Shown: in pieces, positions 26,312 through 34,846 of the stretch
How positions within the stretch are numbered: the first letter of the stretch is position 1
Layout of the letters: every line of letters begins with the position of its first letter
Assembly: GCA_018000995.1 (NCBI GenBank)
Contig: JAGNIU010000003.1
Span: 121,939 to 185,938, forward strand
DNA from: Bacteroidia bacterium
GTDB taxonomy: Bacteria; Bacteroidota; Bacteroidia; B-17B0; Aurantibacillaceae
Direction of reading: 5' to 3'
Length of the DNA: 64,000 nucleotides
The notes under the pieces: generated by a model
Seen by the model: only the letters and a program-made list of their open reading frames with translations
Told to the model about the DNA's origin: nothing
The model's database searches: none
Program-made: the position numbers and the translations under genes

Positions 26312-26803
26312 TTGGAAAACTACGACCGTAAAATATCACCAAAACAACTAACACCTTTAATGGCGCGCAAAAGAATTGAAAGCTGGTGCGCCTACCAGGA
26401 GCGCGCTCAACAAGAAACAAGGGATAAATTATACGAGTTCGGACTTCACGCAGCCGATGTTGAACAAATAATAACCGAACTGATTGGCGAAAATTTTTTA
26501 AACGAAGAGCGTTTTGCGATAGCTTTTGCCGGTGGAAAATTCCGCATAAAACAATGGGGCAAAATCAAAATAAAACTTGAATTAAGGCAAAGGAAAGTAA
26601 GTGATTATTGCATTAATAAGGCTCTAAAACAAATTCCCGACAAGGATTATTTTAGTACCTTAGAAAAAGTTATTGCAAAGAAAAGTAAGCTCCTAAAAGA
26701 GCCCAACAAAATAAAAAAGCATTATAAATTATTGCAATATGCCTCTTCAAGAGGATTTGAAAAAGATTTAATTGTTGACGTTTTAAAAGAAATAGAAAAA
26801 TAA
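26312..26803 (+). CDS. recX: Regulatory protein RecX
   Basis: 163 residues, with a TTG start. It has the RecX three-helix repeats: CAYQERAQQETRDKLYEFGL, IITELIGENFLNEERFA, and KWGKIKIKLELRQRKV-like segments (here QWGKIKIKLELRQRK). RecX modulates RecA filaments. The gene is divergent from the methyltransferase, and the SDR gene begins 1 nt after its stop, so the two are co-transcribed. No recA is in the window. Confidence 0.92.
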   Translation: MENYDRKISPKQLTPLMARKRIESWCAYQERAQQETRDKLYEFGLHAADVEQIITELIGENFLNEERFAIAFAGGKFRIKQWGKIKIKLELRQRKVSDYCINKALKQIPDKDYFSTLEKVIAKKSKLLKEPNKIKKHYKLLQYASSRGFEKDLIVDVLKEIEK

Positions 26804-26804
26804 A

Positions 26805-27593
26805 ATGAATCTCGATTTAAAAAATAAAAAAGCCATTGTTTGCGGTAGTACACAAGGCATCGGAAAGGCAGTAGCTATGGAATTAGCTAAAATGGGAGCC
26901 ATCGTAACATTAGTAGCCCGTAACGAAGAATCACTAAAAAAAGTAAAATCAGAGCTGAGTACAGAGCATGGTCAAACCCATTCGTATATGTGTGTTGATT
27001 TTACGCAACCTGATAAATTGAAAAGTTTGTTAGATGCTTTTATGCAAAGAAATAGTCCGGTACACATTTTGGTAAATAATACCGGTGGTCCTCCGGGCGG
27101 CGCTATAAATTCTGCAAAGGTTGAAGAATTTGTTTCGGCATTTAATAATCATTTAATCTGTAATCATATTTTAGTGCAGTCTTGTTTAGAGGGAATGAAA
27201 AATGCTGGTTATGGCAGAGTAATAAATATCATTTCTACATCAGTAAAACAACCTTTACCAAATTTAGGAGTATCAAATACCATCCGGGCAGCAGTTGGTA
27301 ACTGGGCTAAAACTCTGGCCAATGAATTGGGGAAATTTAATATCACCGTAAATAACGTTTTGCCAGGCGCAACTAGCACCCAACGCTTAGAAAATATTAT
27401 AAATACCAAGGCTACTAAAAACGGTTTAGGTACAGATTCGGTTAAAGCCGAAATGTTACATGAAATTCCAATGGGACGGTTCGCCGATCCATCTGAAATT
27501 GCCTCGGCTGTTGCCTTTTTAGCCTCACCGGCAGCATCTTACATAAATGGCATTAATTTACCGGTTGATGGGGGCCGAACTGCCAGTTTATAA
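26805..27593 (+). CDS. Short-chain dehydrogenase/reductase homologue lacking catalytic Tyr/Lys
   Basis: 262 residues with a full SDR fold: cofactor motif GSTQGIGKA (14-22), NNTGG (91-95), and the end PAASYINGINLPVDGG. In classical SDRs the active site is S-x12-Y-x3-K. Here Ser144 is present, but the Tyr position is Ser157 and the Lys position is Arg161 (SNTIR). I know of SDR relatives with this SN-xx-R replacement, so it is probably a defined divergent subgroup rather than a decaying gene. The reaction is unknown, and FabG activity should not be assumed. It shares a transcript with recX. Confidence 0.88.
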   Translation: MNLDLKNKKAIVCGSTQGIGKAVAMELAKMGAIVTLVARNEESLKKVKSELSTEHGQTHSYMCVDFTQPDKLKSLLDAFMQRNSPVHILVNNTGGPPGGAINSAKVEEFVSAFNNHLICNHILVQSCLEGMKNAGYGRVINIISTSVKQPLPNLGVSNTIRAAVGNWAKTLANELGKFNITVNNVLPGATSTQRLENIINTKATKNGLGTDSVKAEMLHEIPMGRFADPSEIASAVAFLASPAASYINGINLPVDGGRTASL

Positions 27594-27623
27594 GCTGGTT
27601 TTAACATCCGCTTGTTTACAACT

Positions 27624-27656
27624 AAAGAGCTCCTTTTCAGGGGCTTTTCTTTTTTA
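27624..27656 (+). terminator. Rho-independent terminator after the recX-SDR pair
   Basis: AAGAGCTCC pairs with GGGGCTTTT (9 bp, two G-U pairs) around a short loop, followed by CTTTTTT. It sits 31 nt after the SDR stop. Confidence 0.7.
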
Positions 27657-27659
27657 AAT

Positions 27660-27668
27660 TAGTTTTGC
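27660..27668 (+). promoter_or_regulatory. Possible -7 box TAGTTTTGC
   Basis: Matches TAnnTTTG and lies just after the terminator, 100 nt before the beta-barrel gene at 27769. I saw no TTG at the right distance upstream. Confidence 0.35.
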
Positions 27669-27768
27669 TAAGTACCGAATTTTGCATATTTTAACCTTTT
27701 ATTTCAAGAATGGGGTAGAGGTCTATCTCATTGGTTAATAGTGTAAAAACAATTTAAATTCAATACTA

Positions 27769-29031
27769 ATGAAAAAAGTATTAGTTATTTTAGGTTTGAT
27801 GTCATTTGCTTTCGTAGCGGATGCTCAATTCGGTATTACTGCTGGTGTAAGTGGTTTAAAGTTTAACGGTGATGTTGGAAAAGAACGCAACACCAACTAT
27901 TTTGGTGATGCCCGCATGGGTTATAACTTTGGTGTTGATTACCGAGTGGGGAAAATTTTAGGCTTTGGCTTAAACGGAATGTACGGAACCCTTCAGGGAA
28001 CTGATAATTCAGCTAACTCTCACATGAATTTTAAATCAAAAATCATGGGTGGTGAGTTTAACATCATGGCTTTTTTCGATAGATTGAAAGACACTCACAA
28101 AGTGGCTGCACCATTTATTTCGGTGGGAGTTGGTTATATGATGTTTGACCCTTATGGGGATTTAGTTGGTGCCAACAACAAAACATATAACTATTGGAAA
28201 GATGGTTCTATACGTGATTTGCCGGAGTCGACTGTTAACGAGCCATTGGCAAACGTTATCAAACGTGATTACGATTACGAAACTCAATTAAAGGATTCTG
28301 TTGCAAATTATAGTCGCAGCGCATTATACATTCCAATTAATTTAGGAATGAAATTCCAAATGGGATTGCGTACAAGCGTTCGTTTTGCAGTTAATTACAA
28401 TATCGCTTTAACGGATTATATTGATAATTATAAAAATGGCGGAAATGATAGCTGGATTGCCGGAAACATTTCATTGAATTATAATTTCACTAAAAAACCA
28501 AAAGACGAATACGCTAACATCGACTTCTCTGCTATTGATAATGCAGATTACGATAATGATGGTGTTGTAGATACAAAAGACGATTGCTTAGGAACTCCAA
28601 AGGGCGCTAAAGTGAACGGAAAAGGTTGTCCAACGGATACCGATGGCGATGGCATTGAAGATTATATGGATGCCGAGCCTACTACAAAGCCGGGTGCTAA
28701 AGTGGATGGCTTCGGAGTTACCATTAACGAAGAAGATTATGCAAAACGCCAAATGGAATGGGATTCATTAGCTATCGAAAGAAGTGAAGGATTTAATGTG
28801 GCGCCAAGTTTAAACTACCTAAAGGAAGTTGAAACTAAAGCAAAAGATGTTAAAGAGAAATCTGGTAAATCAACAAAAGTACCAACAGAGTTACAACCTG
28901 CCGATATAAATAAAGATGGATACATCTCGGCAGAGGAAATAACAAAATCAATCGATTCATTCTTCGACGGCGAATCCGCATTCAACGTTGAAAGATTAAA
29001 TCGACTGATCGATTTCTTCTTTGAACAATAA
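27769..29031 (+). CDS. Outer-membrane beta-barrel protein with TSP3 repeats and EF-hand-like end
   Basis: 420 residues: a signal peptide (MKKVLVILGLMSFAFVADAQ), an eight-strand-type beta-barrel domain (about 20-245), calcium-binding thrombospondin type 3-like repeats (DYDNDGVVDTKDDC, DTDGDGIEDYMD; 260-310), and a C-terminal EF-hand/dockerin-like DINKDGYISAEE (about 380-391). TSP3 repeats often link a barrel to an OmpA domain in Bacteroidota; there is no OmpA domain here. The barrel shares the phrase YYWKDGSI (here YNYWKDGSI) plus a nearby PE and RDYDYET with the protein at 30495, so the two are paralogues. It is first in a tightly packed envelope set. Confidence 0.85.
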   Translation: MKKVLVILGLMSFAFVADAQFGITAGVSGLKFNGDVGKERNTNYFGDARMGYNFGVDYRVGKILGFGLNGMYGTLQGTDNSANSHMNFKSKIMGGEFNIMAFFDRLKDTHKVAAPFISVGVGYMMFDPYGDLVGANNKTYNYWKDGSIRDLPESTVNEPLANVIKRDYDYETQLKDSVANYSRSALYIPINLGMKFQMGLRTSVRFAVNYNIALTDYIDNYKNGGNDSWIAGNISLNYNFTKKPKDEYANIDFSAIDNADYDNDGVVDTKDDCLGTPKGAKVNGKGCPTDTDGDGIEDYMDAEPTTKPGAKVDGFGVTINEEDYAKRQMEWDSLAIERSEGFNVAPSLNYLKEVETKAKDVKEKSGKSTKVPTELQPADINKDGYISAEEITKSIDSFFDGESAFNVERLNRLIDFFFEQ

Positions 29032-29039
29032 CTAAACCT

Positions 29040-30461
29040 ATGATAAAATACCTTTTTGTAACAATTAATTCACTAGCACTATTTTTTTTCAGTTTGTTTT
29101 TAGATAACGGAACTGTAAGCGTAAAAGGAAACTTCCCGAGTAATATAAAACCCGGGACCGAAGTAACCGCCGAATTAATTGTCACAAAAGGGACCATGGG
29201 AGGTTTTGCTAAACTACAAATAGAAGTTCCGGAAGGAGTAACTGTTAAAGAAGCAGATAGCAAAGGCGCTACCTTTTCTTTTACCGGAGGTATTGGTAAA
29301 TGGATTTGGACAGGTGTTCCTTCAGAAGCTGAGTTTACTGTTAAATTAGTTTTAGTAGCTGATGCCAATGTTAGTGGTACAAAAACCATTGGCGCTAAAT
29401 ATTCTTACGTTGAAAATAACAACAAACAAATTGTAGAAATGCCACCGACCGAAGTAGTGTTTGGTGAAGGATCTGCTACCCCTGTAGTAAATGCTGCTGA
29501 ACCAACAACACAACCAGTTGTAAATACACCAACCGTTGAACCAACTACAACAGCGAAAACTGCCGAACCAACTCCAACCATTGCAACAGGTGATGAACCT
29601 AATAGTTTAGTTACCGTATCACGTACAATAACAAAAGGCGCAACGGCAAACGACTGGATGATTAATTTAAAAATTAAGAAAGACGGCATTAAAGGTTTTG
29701 CACGTTATAGCGATGTGCTACCTGCAGGTTTTACAGCTAAGCAAGATAAAATAAATGGCAGCTCTTTCTCTGTTGCTGATGGAAAAATAAAATTTGTTTG
29801 GGTAAATGTACCAACCGAACCGGATTTAGAAATTTCTTACGTGCTAAGCGGAACACATAAAGACAATATTAATTTGGAAGGTGAATTTTCGTATTTAGAA
29901 AGTAACCAATCTAAATTTTATAAATTACAAGCTGAAAAGTTACCGTTATTTGAAACTCCTGTAACCGAAACAAAAACAGAAACACCTGTTACAACAACAC
30001 AACCTGTAACAGAAACAAAAACTGAAACTCCGGCAACTGAAACAAAAACAGAAACGCCTGTTACAACAACACAACCCGTAACAGAAACAAAAACTGAAAC
30101 TCCCGCAATTGAAACAAAAACGGAGACGCCAACTAATACTCAGCCCTCTATTGAAACTGCTTCTAAAACAGGCGGAGACGTTTCTTATTGCGTGCAAATT
30201 GGCGCTTATACCAACGCAGCAGTTACCTCTTCAAAACTTTCAGGCATGTATGGGATTTCTGAAAACATTAGAAGCGAAATGAACGGCGGTTTCACTAAAT
30301 TTATGGTAGGAAAGTTTATGGAGTACAGATTAGCCCGCAATCACCGCGAAACCGTAAAAGGCAAAGGTGTTAATGGCGCTTTTGTTACAGCTTATAACGG
30401 ACCAGTAAGAATTACAGTACAAGAAGCATTAATGATTTCAAGTCAAAAGTGGGTAAGATAA
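29040..30461 (+). CDS. Secreted two-repeat protein with SPOR-like C-terminus
   Basis: 473 residues. Two homologous beta-sandwich-like units of about 120 residues lie at 20-135 and 185-300; compare GGFAKLQIEVPEGVTVKEAD with KGFARYSDVLPAGFTAKQD. A low-complexity Thr/Glu/Lys linker follows (about 305-375), made of a 24-residue repeat. The last about 90 residues are SPOR-like (YCVQIGAYTNAAV ... GAFVTAYNGPVRITVQEA). SPOR domains bind denuded peptidoglycan at division sites. The N-terminal unit resembles no family I can name. It lies 8 nt after the barrel gene and 33 nt before the next. Confidence 0.8.
   Translation: MIKYLFVTINSLALFFFSLFLDNGTVSVKGNFPSNIKPGTEVTAELIVTKGTMGGFAKLQIEVPEGVTVKEADSKGATFSFTGGIGKWIWTGVPSEAEFTVKLVLVADANVSGTKTIGAKYSYVENNNKQIVEMPPTEVVFGEGSATPVVNAAEPTTQPVVNTPTVEPTTTAKTAEPTPTIATGDEPNSLVTVSRTITKGATANDWMINLKIKKDGIKGFARYSDVLPAGFTAKQDKINGSSFSVADGKIKFVWVNVPTEPDLEISYVLSGTHKDNINLEGEFSYLESNQSKFYKLQAEKLPLFETPVTETKTETPVTTTQPVTETKTETPATETKTETPVTTTQPVTETKTETPAIETKTETPTNTQPSIETASKTGGDVSYCVQIGAYTNAAVTSSKLSGMYGISENIRSEMNGGFTKFMVGKFMEYRLARNHRETVKGKGVNGAFVTAYNGPVRITVQEALMISSQKWVR
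29952..30155 (+). repeat. 72-bp in-frame tandem repeat (ETPVTETKTETP units)
   Basis: Two full 72-bp units (29952-30023 and 30024-30095) and a third partial unit encode ETPxTETKTETPVTTTQPVT-like 24-residue blocks. Near identity at the DNA level suggests recent expansion or copy-number change in the linker. Confidence 0.85.
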
Positions 30462-30494
30462 AAATTGATTACTAAATTTACATATTCACGATTT

Positions 30495-32738
30495 ATGAGG
30501 TGCTTCTTAAGCTTCTTCTTTGCTCTTTTCCTTATCTCAGTTTCAGTAGCCCAAACTGAATCGGATACCTCATATACTGTGCCCAATCCGAGCGCGCCAA
30601 TGATGCCGCCGTATTCAATCGAGTATTTTAATGATAATGCAAAGGCAATTCCAGCTGATACAAATCAGGAGATAGGTCCAAAAAATCTTCCGCCGGTATT
30701 TAAACCAAAAGTTGCTTTAGGAACAGGTATGCTTTCCTTCTTTGGTGATTTATACGACAAGCATTATCAAGCACCCTGGACTTCAAGAGTTGGCTACGAT
30801 TTAAATGTATCGCATCGCTTAAACCGTTATTTACAAATCAATTTTAATATTCTATTCGGAAAACTTGGCGCTTTCGAAAACACAGCAAACCGTCACGAAA
30901 ATTTTCAATCAGAAATCAGAGCTGGTGGTCTTAATTTAGTTTACGACTTCGGAAATTTTATTCCCGATCAATATAGAATTCGTCCTTGGATTAGTGCCGG
31001 TGTAACTGGTTTTGAATTTTTATCTAAAACGGATTTGAAAGATAGAAATGGTGAAACTTATTATTATTGGAAAGATGGCTCAATAAAAAACATGCCCGAA
31101 GGAAGTGCAGGTTCTCAATTTGCAAAAGATTTAGTTCGTGATTATAAATACGAAACTGATATCCGTGAAAGAAATGCGGATGGTTTCGGAAAATATGCCG
31201 AGCGTTCTTTCGCATTCCCATTAGGATTTGGTGCTATTATGGAAGTAACACCGCGCATCGACTTCAAGGTTGGTGTTCAATATTATTTAACTACAACCGA
31301 TTATGTTGATGGTATAACTAATAAAAGTGTTGGCGATAGACAAGGCACTAAAGGAAAAGATAAATTTGTTTACAGCTCATTCTCTTTGCAATATGATTTA
31401 GTAGTGGATAAGAAGAGCAAGATCGAAGATACTTTATCAGATGCGCATTACGATGGTGTGGATTGGTTAGCTATCGAGAACATGGATTACGATAAAGACG
31501 GCGTAAAAGATTTTGATGATAATTGTCAAGGTACTCCTCCGGGTGTGAAAGTGGATAAAAACGGTTGTCCTTTAGATGATGACATGGATGGCGTTCCGAA
31601 TTATATGGACGATGAAAACCCATCACCAAAAGGATTTGATGTAAACATGCATGGTGTTGCATTAACGGATGAATTTTGGCAGAGCTGGCACGATCATTAT
31701 TTTGATTCATTAGGTATTGATAGAACCACTGAAATTATTGGTAATGCTTTTGAGTTCGCTTCTGGAACAAAACCAAACGTAAATGCTAACGCTGCTGAGA
31801 AACGTATTTATACCATTGAATTAGCGCGTTACGAAGGTGGTGTGCCAAGTGATGAGATGGCATTTTTATTAAGTATTGGCGACATCAAATCAACTATTTT
31901 AGATGATGGTTCAACTGTAGTTTATACTGCGGGTACTTATGAAGATGTAAAATTAGCGAAGCAACGTCGCGATGAATTTGTGGCAGAAGGAAATAAACAA
32001 TCGAAAGTAGGTTATTTTAAAAATGAAAAATATTTCACTTTAACTGAAGAGGAATTACAAAAAGCTGTAAATGATGCAGCGACTTCATCAACCAATTCAG
32101 CTACTGCGACAGGTACAACTTCAACAAATACAAACGACAATACATTTGCAAAAGGAAACATTGTTTACCGTGTGCAATTAGGAGCGTATAGAAATAAAAT
32201 ATCGTTAAAGGCATTTAGTACTTCAGGTAATGTAGTGGAATTAAAAACAGAAGAAGGAACTTACAGATATGTAACTGCAGGATATAAAACTGTTCTGGAA
32301 GCAGCAACCAGAAAAGCTGATTTATTCTTTATGGGATACACAGATGCCTTTGTAACGGCTTACAAAGACGGAAAACGAATTTCTATGAAAGAGGCTGGTG
32401 CAACTATGTCGACCAACGAAAAAGAAGACTTAAACGAAAACAAAACATTTAGCTCAGTAGATAAATCATTAATCAGCTTTAAAATTCAGGTAGGTGCACT
32501 TAAAAAACCTACAGCTGTTGCTGATATGGATGAACGTTTAAAAGGCTTAGAAGGCGTAGGTAAACAAACAACCGCTACAGGTATGGTAAGGATTACTGTT
32601 GGAAAATACAGTGGTTACGATGCTGCCGAAAAGGCCCGTAAAGAAATGGAAGACAAAGGTTTCCCTGAGGCATTTATTATAGCAACATTTAAAGAAGAAA
32701 TCATCTCTTTACAAGAGGCGATGGAGCTCTTAAAGTAA
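30495..32738 (+). CDS. Large beta-barrel/TSP3 protein with three SPOR-like modules
   Basis: The ATG at 30495 gives a good signal peptide (MRCFLSFFFALFLISVSVAQ); the in-frame TTG at 30465 is the alternative. The order is: barrel domain (about 60-320), TSP3 repeats (DYDKDGVKDFDDNCQ, DDDMDGVPNYMD), then three SPOR-like segments. The first begins RIYTIELARYEGG, the second VYRVQLGAYRNK ... DAFVTAYKDGKRISMKEA, and the third SFKIQVGALKKP ... EAFIIATFKEEIISLQEA. The barrel is paralogous to the protein at 27769. The build suggests a link from outer membrane to peptidoglycan, but no function is assigned. Confidence 0.83.
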   Translation: MRCFLSFFFALFLISVSVAQTESDTSYTVPNPSAPMMPPYSIEYFNDNAKAIPADTNQEIGPKNLPPVFKPKVALGTGMLSFFGDLYDKHYQAPWTSRVGYDLNVSHRLNRYLQINFNILFGKLGAFENTANRHENFQSEIRAGGLNLVYDFGNFIPDQYRIRPWISAGVTGFEFLSKTDLKDRNGETYYYWKDGSIKNMPEGSAGSQFAKDLVRDYKYETDIRERNADGFGKYAERSFAFPLGFGAIMEVTPRIDFKVGVQYYLTTTDYVDGITNKSVGDRQGTKGKDKFVYSSFSLQYDLVVDKKSKIEDTLSDAHYDGVDWLAIENMDYDKDGVKDFDDNCQGTPPGVKVDKNGCPLDDDMDGVPNYMDDENPSPKGFDVNMHGVALTDEFWQSWHDHYFDSLGIDRTTEIIGNAFEFASGTKPNVNANAAEKRIYTIELARYEGGVPSDEMAFLLSIGDIKSTILDDGSTVVYTAGTYEDVKLAKQRRDEFVAEGNKQSKVGYFKNEKYFTLTEEELQKAVNDAATSSTNSATATGTTSTNTNDNTFAKGNIVYRVQLGAYRNKISLKAFSTSGNVVELKTEEGTYRYVTAGYKTVLEAATRKADLFFMGYTDAFVTAYKDGKRISMKEAGATMSTNEKEDLNENKTFSSVDKSLISFKIQVGALKKPTAVADMDERLKGLEGVGKQTTATGMVRITVGKYSGYDAAEKARKEMEDKGFPEAFIIATFKEEIISLQEAMELLK

Positions 32739-32796
32739 GCTTTAACACTTTTTAGTTAAGGAGTTAAGCAAATTTTAGTACTTTTATTTAAAATTA

Positions 32797-33072
32797 ATGA
32801 ATATGAAAAAGACAATCTTAACAGTAATAGCTTTAACTTTTATCACGGCGGGTGCCTTTGCTCAAGACGATAAAAAGCAAGACACTAAAAAGAAAGAAGA
32901 GAAGAAGACTGAAGAAACCAAACAAGAACCGGCTCCGGGCGGAACTCGTATGGCTATAAACGAAAAAGGCTTACCGGGAAAGAAGAAAACGAATACTAAC
33001 ACAAACAACAACAAAACTTCAGCCGAAGAGACTAAAAAGGAAGAAACTAAGAAGGAAGAACCTAAAAAGTAA
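32797..33072 (+). CDS. Small Lys/Glu/Thr-rich exported protein
   Basis: 91 residues (85 to 91, since an in-frame ATG follows at 32803). A signal peptide (ILTVIALTFITAGAFAQ) precedes a low-complexity, highly charged sequence with KKEEKKTEETK and ETKKEETKKEE repeats and an Asn/Thr-rich stretch. I recognise no domain; it is probably disordered. It is the last gene before a strong terminator and may belong to the SPOR/TSP3 set. Confidence 0.65.
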   Translation: MNMKKTILTVIALTFITAGAFAQDDKKQDTKKKEEKKTEETKQEPAPGGTRMAINEKGLPGKKKTNTNTNNNKTSAEETKKEETKKEEPKK

Positions 33073-33090
33073 TCTTCATATAAATATTTA

Positions 33091-33125
33091 GAAGCCGTTC
33101 AAAATCAATTGAACGGCTTTTTTAT
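33091..33125 (+). terminator. Rho-independent terminator
   Basis: AGCCGTTCAA pairs perfectly with TTGAACGGCT (10 bp, 6-base loop), followed by TTTTTTATTT. It ends the 27.8-33.1 kb gene set. Confidence 0.9.
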
Positions 33126-33141
33126 TTCACTTATTTTAACA

Positions 33142-33158
33142 TTGGCACGCTTTTTGAA
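33142..33158 (+). promoter_or_regulatory. Possible sigma-54-like site
   Basis: TTGGCACG, four bases, then TTGAA resembles the -24/-12 consensus TGGCACG-N4-TTGCW, except GA replaces GC at -12. The predicted transcript start falls on the ATG at 33171, which weakens the case. Confidence 0.25.
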
Positions 33159-33170
33159 TAAGCTTTATGT

Positions 33171-34757
33171 ATGAAGAAAACATTTGTCATTTATTTTATT
33201 CTGTTATGTAGCATCAGAACTTATGCTCAAAAGGAAAGAAATGACTCATTAGCTGATTTCGATTACACACATTTCAATGAACATCTTTCGGAGATAAAGG
33301 ATAAGACTTCAAGAGAAAATTACTTACAAAGTGTTCAACGTAATTTTATAAAACGGAAGTATAATTTAATAACTGAAAAAACATTTGAATCGTCATCAGT
33401 AGCCACAAGTACTTGCGGTAATTTAGATTTTGAAGATGGTAATACTGCAGGTTGGACAATGTCAGGTGATTTTCAGGTTGTTTCTGGAACAGGATCGGAT
33501 CCTTTTGGTGGTTTTCCGGTTGTTTGTCCAGGAGGAAATTATTCATTAAAATTAAATAATAGCAATACTGCTTGTTCTGGACCCACTCCAAAAACAAACT
33601 TTAATGCTTCAGCTTCAAGATACATTATGTTAACACCTTCAAATTATATTTTTAAAGTTAATTTTTCTGGAGTTACTTTAGATTTTCCACATCCTGCAAG
33701 TGCTGCTGCTAATATCAGGATTCAGTTTTACGATCAATTTAATAACCTGATTCCTTCTTCAAATTATTCTGTATGCTATTCTTCACCACCTAATACTATT
33801 GTGACTACTGGACCAACTACTTTCTCGAATTCTTCTGTTCTTGGACCACAAATATGTACAACAATTGGTAGCTATCCTGTAAGTTATTTCCCATGGCAAA
33901 CTAAGAATTTTAACCTATCACCATATATAGGTCAAATGATACAAATAAAACTTAGTGCAGATTGGTGTTTGTATAGCTATGATTTGGCATATGCCTATTT
34001 TGATGTATGTTGTGATGCATCATGTCCAGTACTACTAGGCTCAAACTCTTCAACACAAATACATAATACATGTATTGCATCTTCTTTTTCAACTACTATA
34101 TGTAATCCAGATACAAATACAACTAATCTACAATGGTCAAATTCAACTGGCCCGATATCAACAGCTAGTTGTATCACTGCAAGCTCTTTTGATAGTTATA
34201 CGTTAACTTCAAATCCAACATCATTTCCAACTTTTACTATAAACGAAGTTTATAATTTTGGCACTTATCCAACTGTAACTTTTACATTACCAAGTACAAT
34301 CTGTATTTCTTCGCTCCCAGTTCCCTTAAGTGCTTTTCCTCCAGGGGGAACTTTTTCAGGAACAGGTGTAAGTGGAACCACTTTTACGCCTTCTGTGTTA
34401 GGTGTTGATTCTATAACTTATGTTTATTCTGAACCGATTGCCGGATGTAAATCGTCAGTAACTAAAACTTTCCAAGTCACTATTTGCAAAGCTACAGGTA
34501 TTGAACAAAAATTTAAAGACTTCGAATTGATGATTGCCCCAAATCCATTCAGTTCACAACTCACAATCAAATGCAGCGAGCTTCCTGAAAATTCTGAATT
34601 CATTTTATTCAATACGCTAGGTCAGGAAATTCTGCGAAAACAATTAACCGATGGTAAAAACTCTATAGAGACAAGCACCTTGCCACCCGGGCTTTATATC
34701 TATTCTTTATTCTCTCAAAACAAGCAAGTTAAACAAGGGAAATTAGTTAAAGAATAA
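33171..34757 (+). CDS. T9SS type A sorting domain protein
   Basis: 528 residues: a signal peptide (MKKTFVIYFILLCSIRTYAQ), a central region beginning CGNLDFEDGNTAGWTMSG that looks like a carbohydrate-binding or MAM-like beta-sandwich (about 78-280), a Ser/Thr/Pro-rich stretch with Ig-like features, and a C-terminal sorting domain (APNPFSSQLTIKC, LFNTLGQEI, LPPGLYIYSL, KQGKLVKE). It is predicted to be secreted through T9SS. No catalytic motif was recognised. Confidence 0.87.
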   Translation: MKKTFVIYFILLCSIRTYAQKERNDSLADFDYTHFNEHLSEIKDKTSRENYLQSVQRNFIKRKYNLITEKTFESSSVATSTCGNLDFEDGNTAGWTMSGDFQVVSGTGSDPFGGFPVVCPGGNYSLKLNNSNTACSGPTPKTNFNASASRYIMLTPSNYIFKVNFSGVTLDFPHPASAAANIRIQFYDQFNNLIPSSNYSVCYSSPPNTIVTTGPTTFSNSSVLGPQICTTIGSYPVSYFPWQTKNFNLSPYIGQMIQIKLSADWCLYSYDLAYAYFDVCCDASCPVLLGSNSSTQIHNTCIASSFSTTICNPDTNTTNLQWSNSTGPISTASCITASSFDSYTLTSNPTSFPTFTINEVYNFGTYPTVTFTLPSTICISSLPVPLSAFPPGGTFSGTGVSGTTFTPSVLGVDSITYVYSEPIAGCKSSVTKTFQVTICKATGIEQKFKDFELMIAPNPFSSQLTIKCSELPENSEFILFNTLGQEILRKQLTDGKNSIETSTLPPGLYIYSLFSQNKQVKQGKLVKE

Positions 34758-34793
34758 GGAAAAAATTCCCTCCCTTTTTTAAATTAATTCTTA

Positions 34794-34801
34794 TATATTT
34801 G
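34794..34801 (+). promoter_or_regulatory. Possible -7 box of icd
   Basis: TATATTTG fits TAnnTTTG and lies 45 nt before the icd ATG. No TTG is correctly placed upstream. Confidence 0.4.
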
Positions 34802-34846
34802 GGCTTCAATTTTTGACAAGAAATTTAAACCTAAATACTGTTTACC

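Noticed and set aside
29952..30155. Regular repeats that could be read as a CRISPR array
   Set aside because: The units are contiguous without unique spacers, keep the reading frame, and encode a Thr/Glu/Lys linker.
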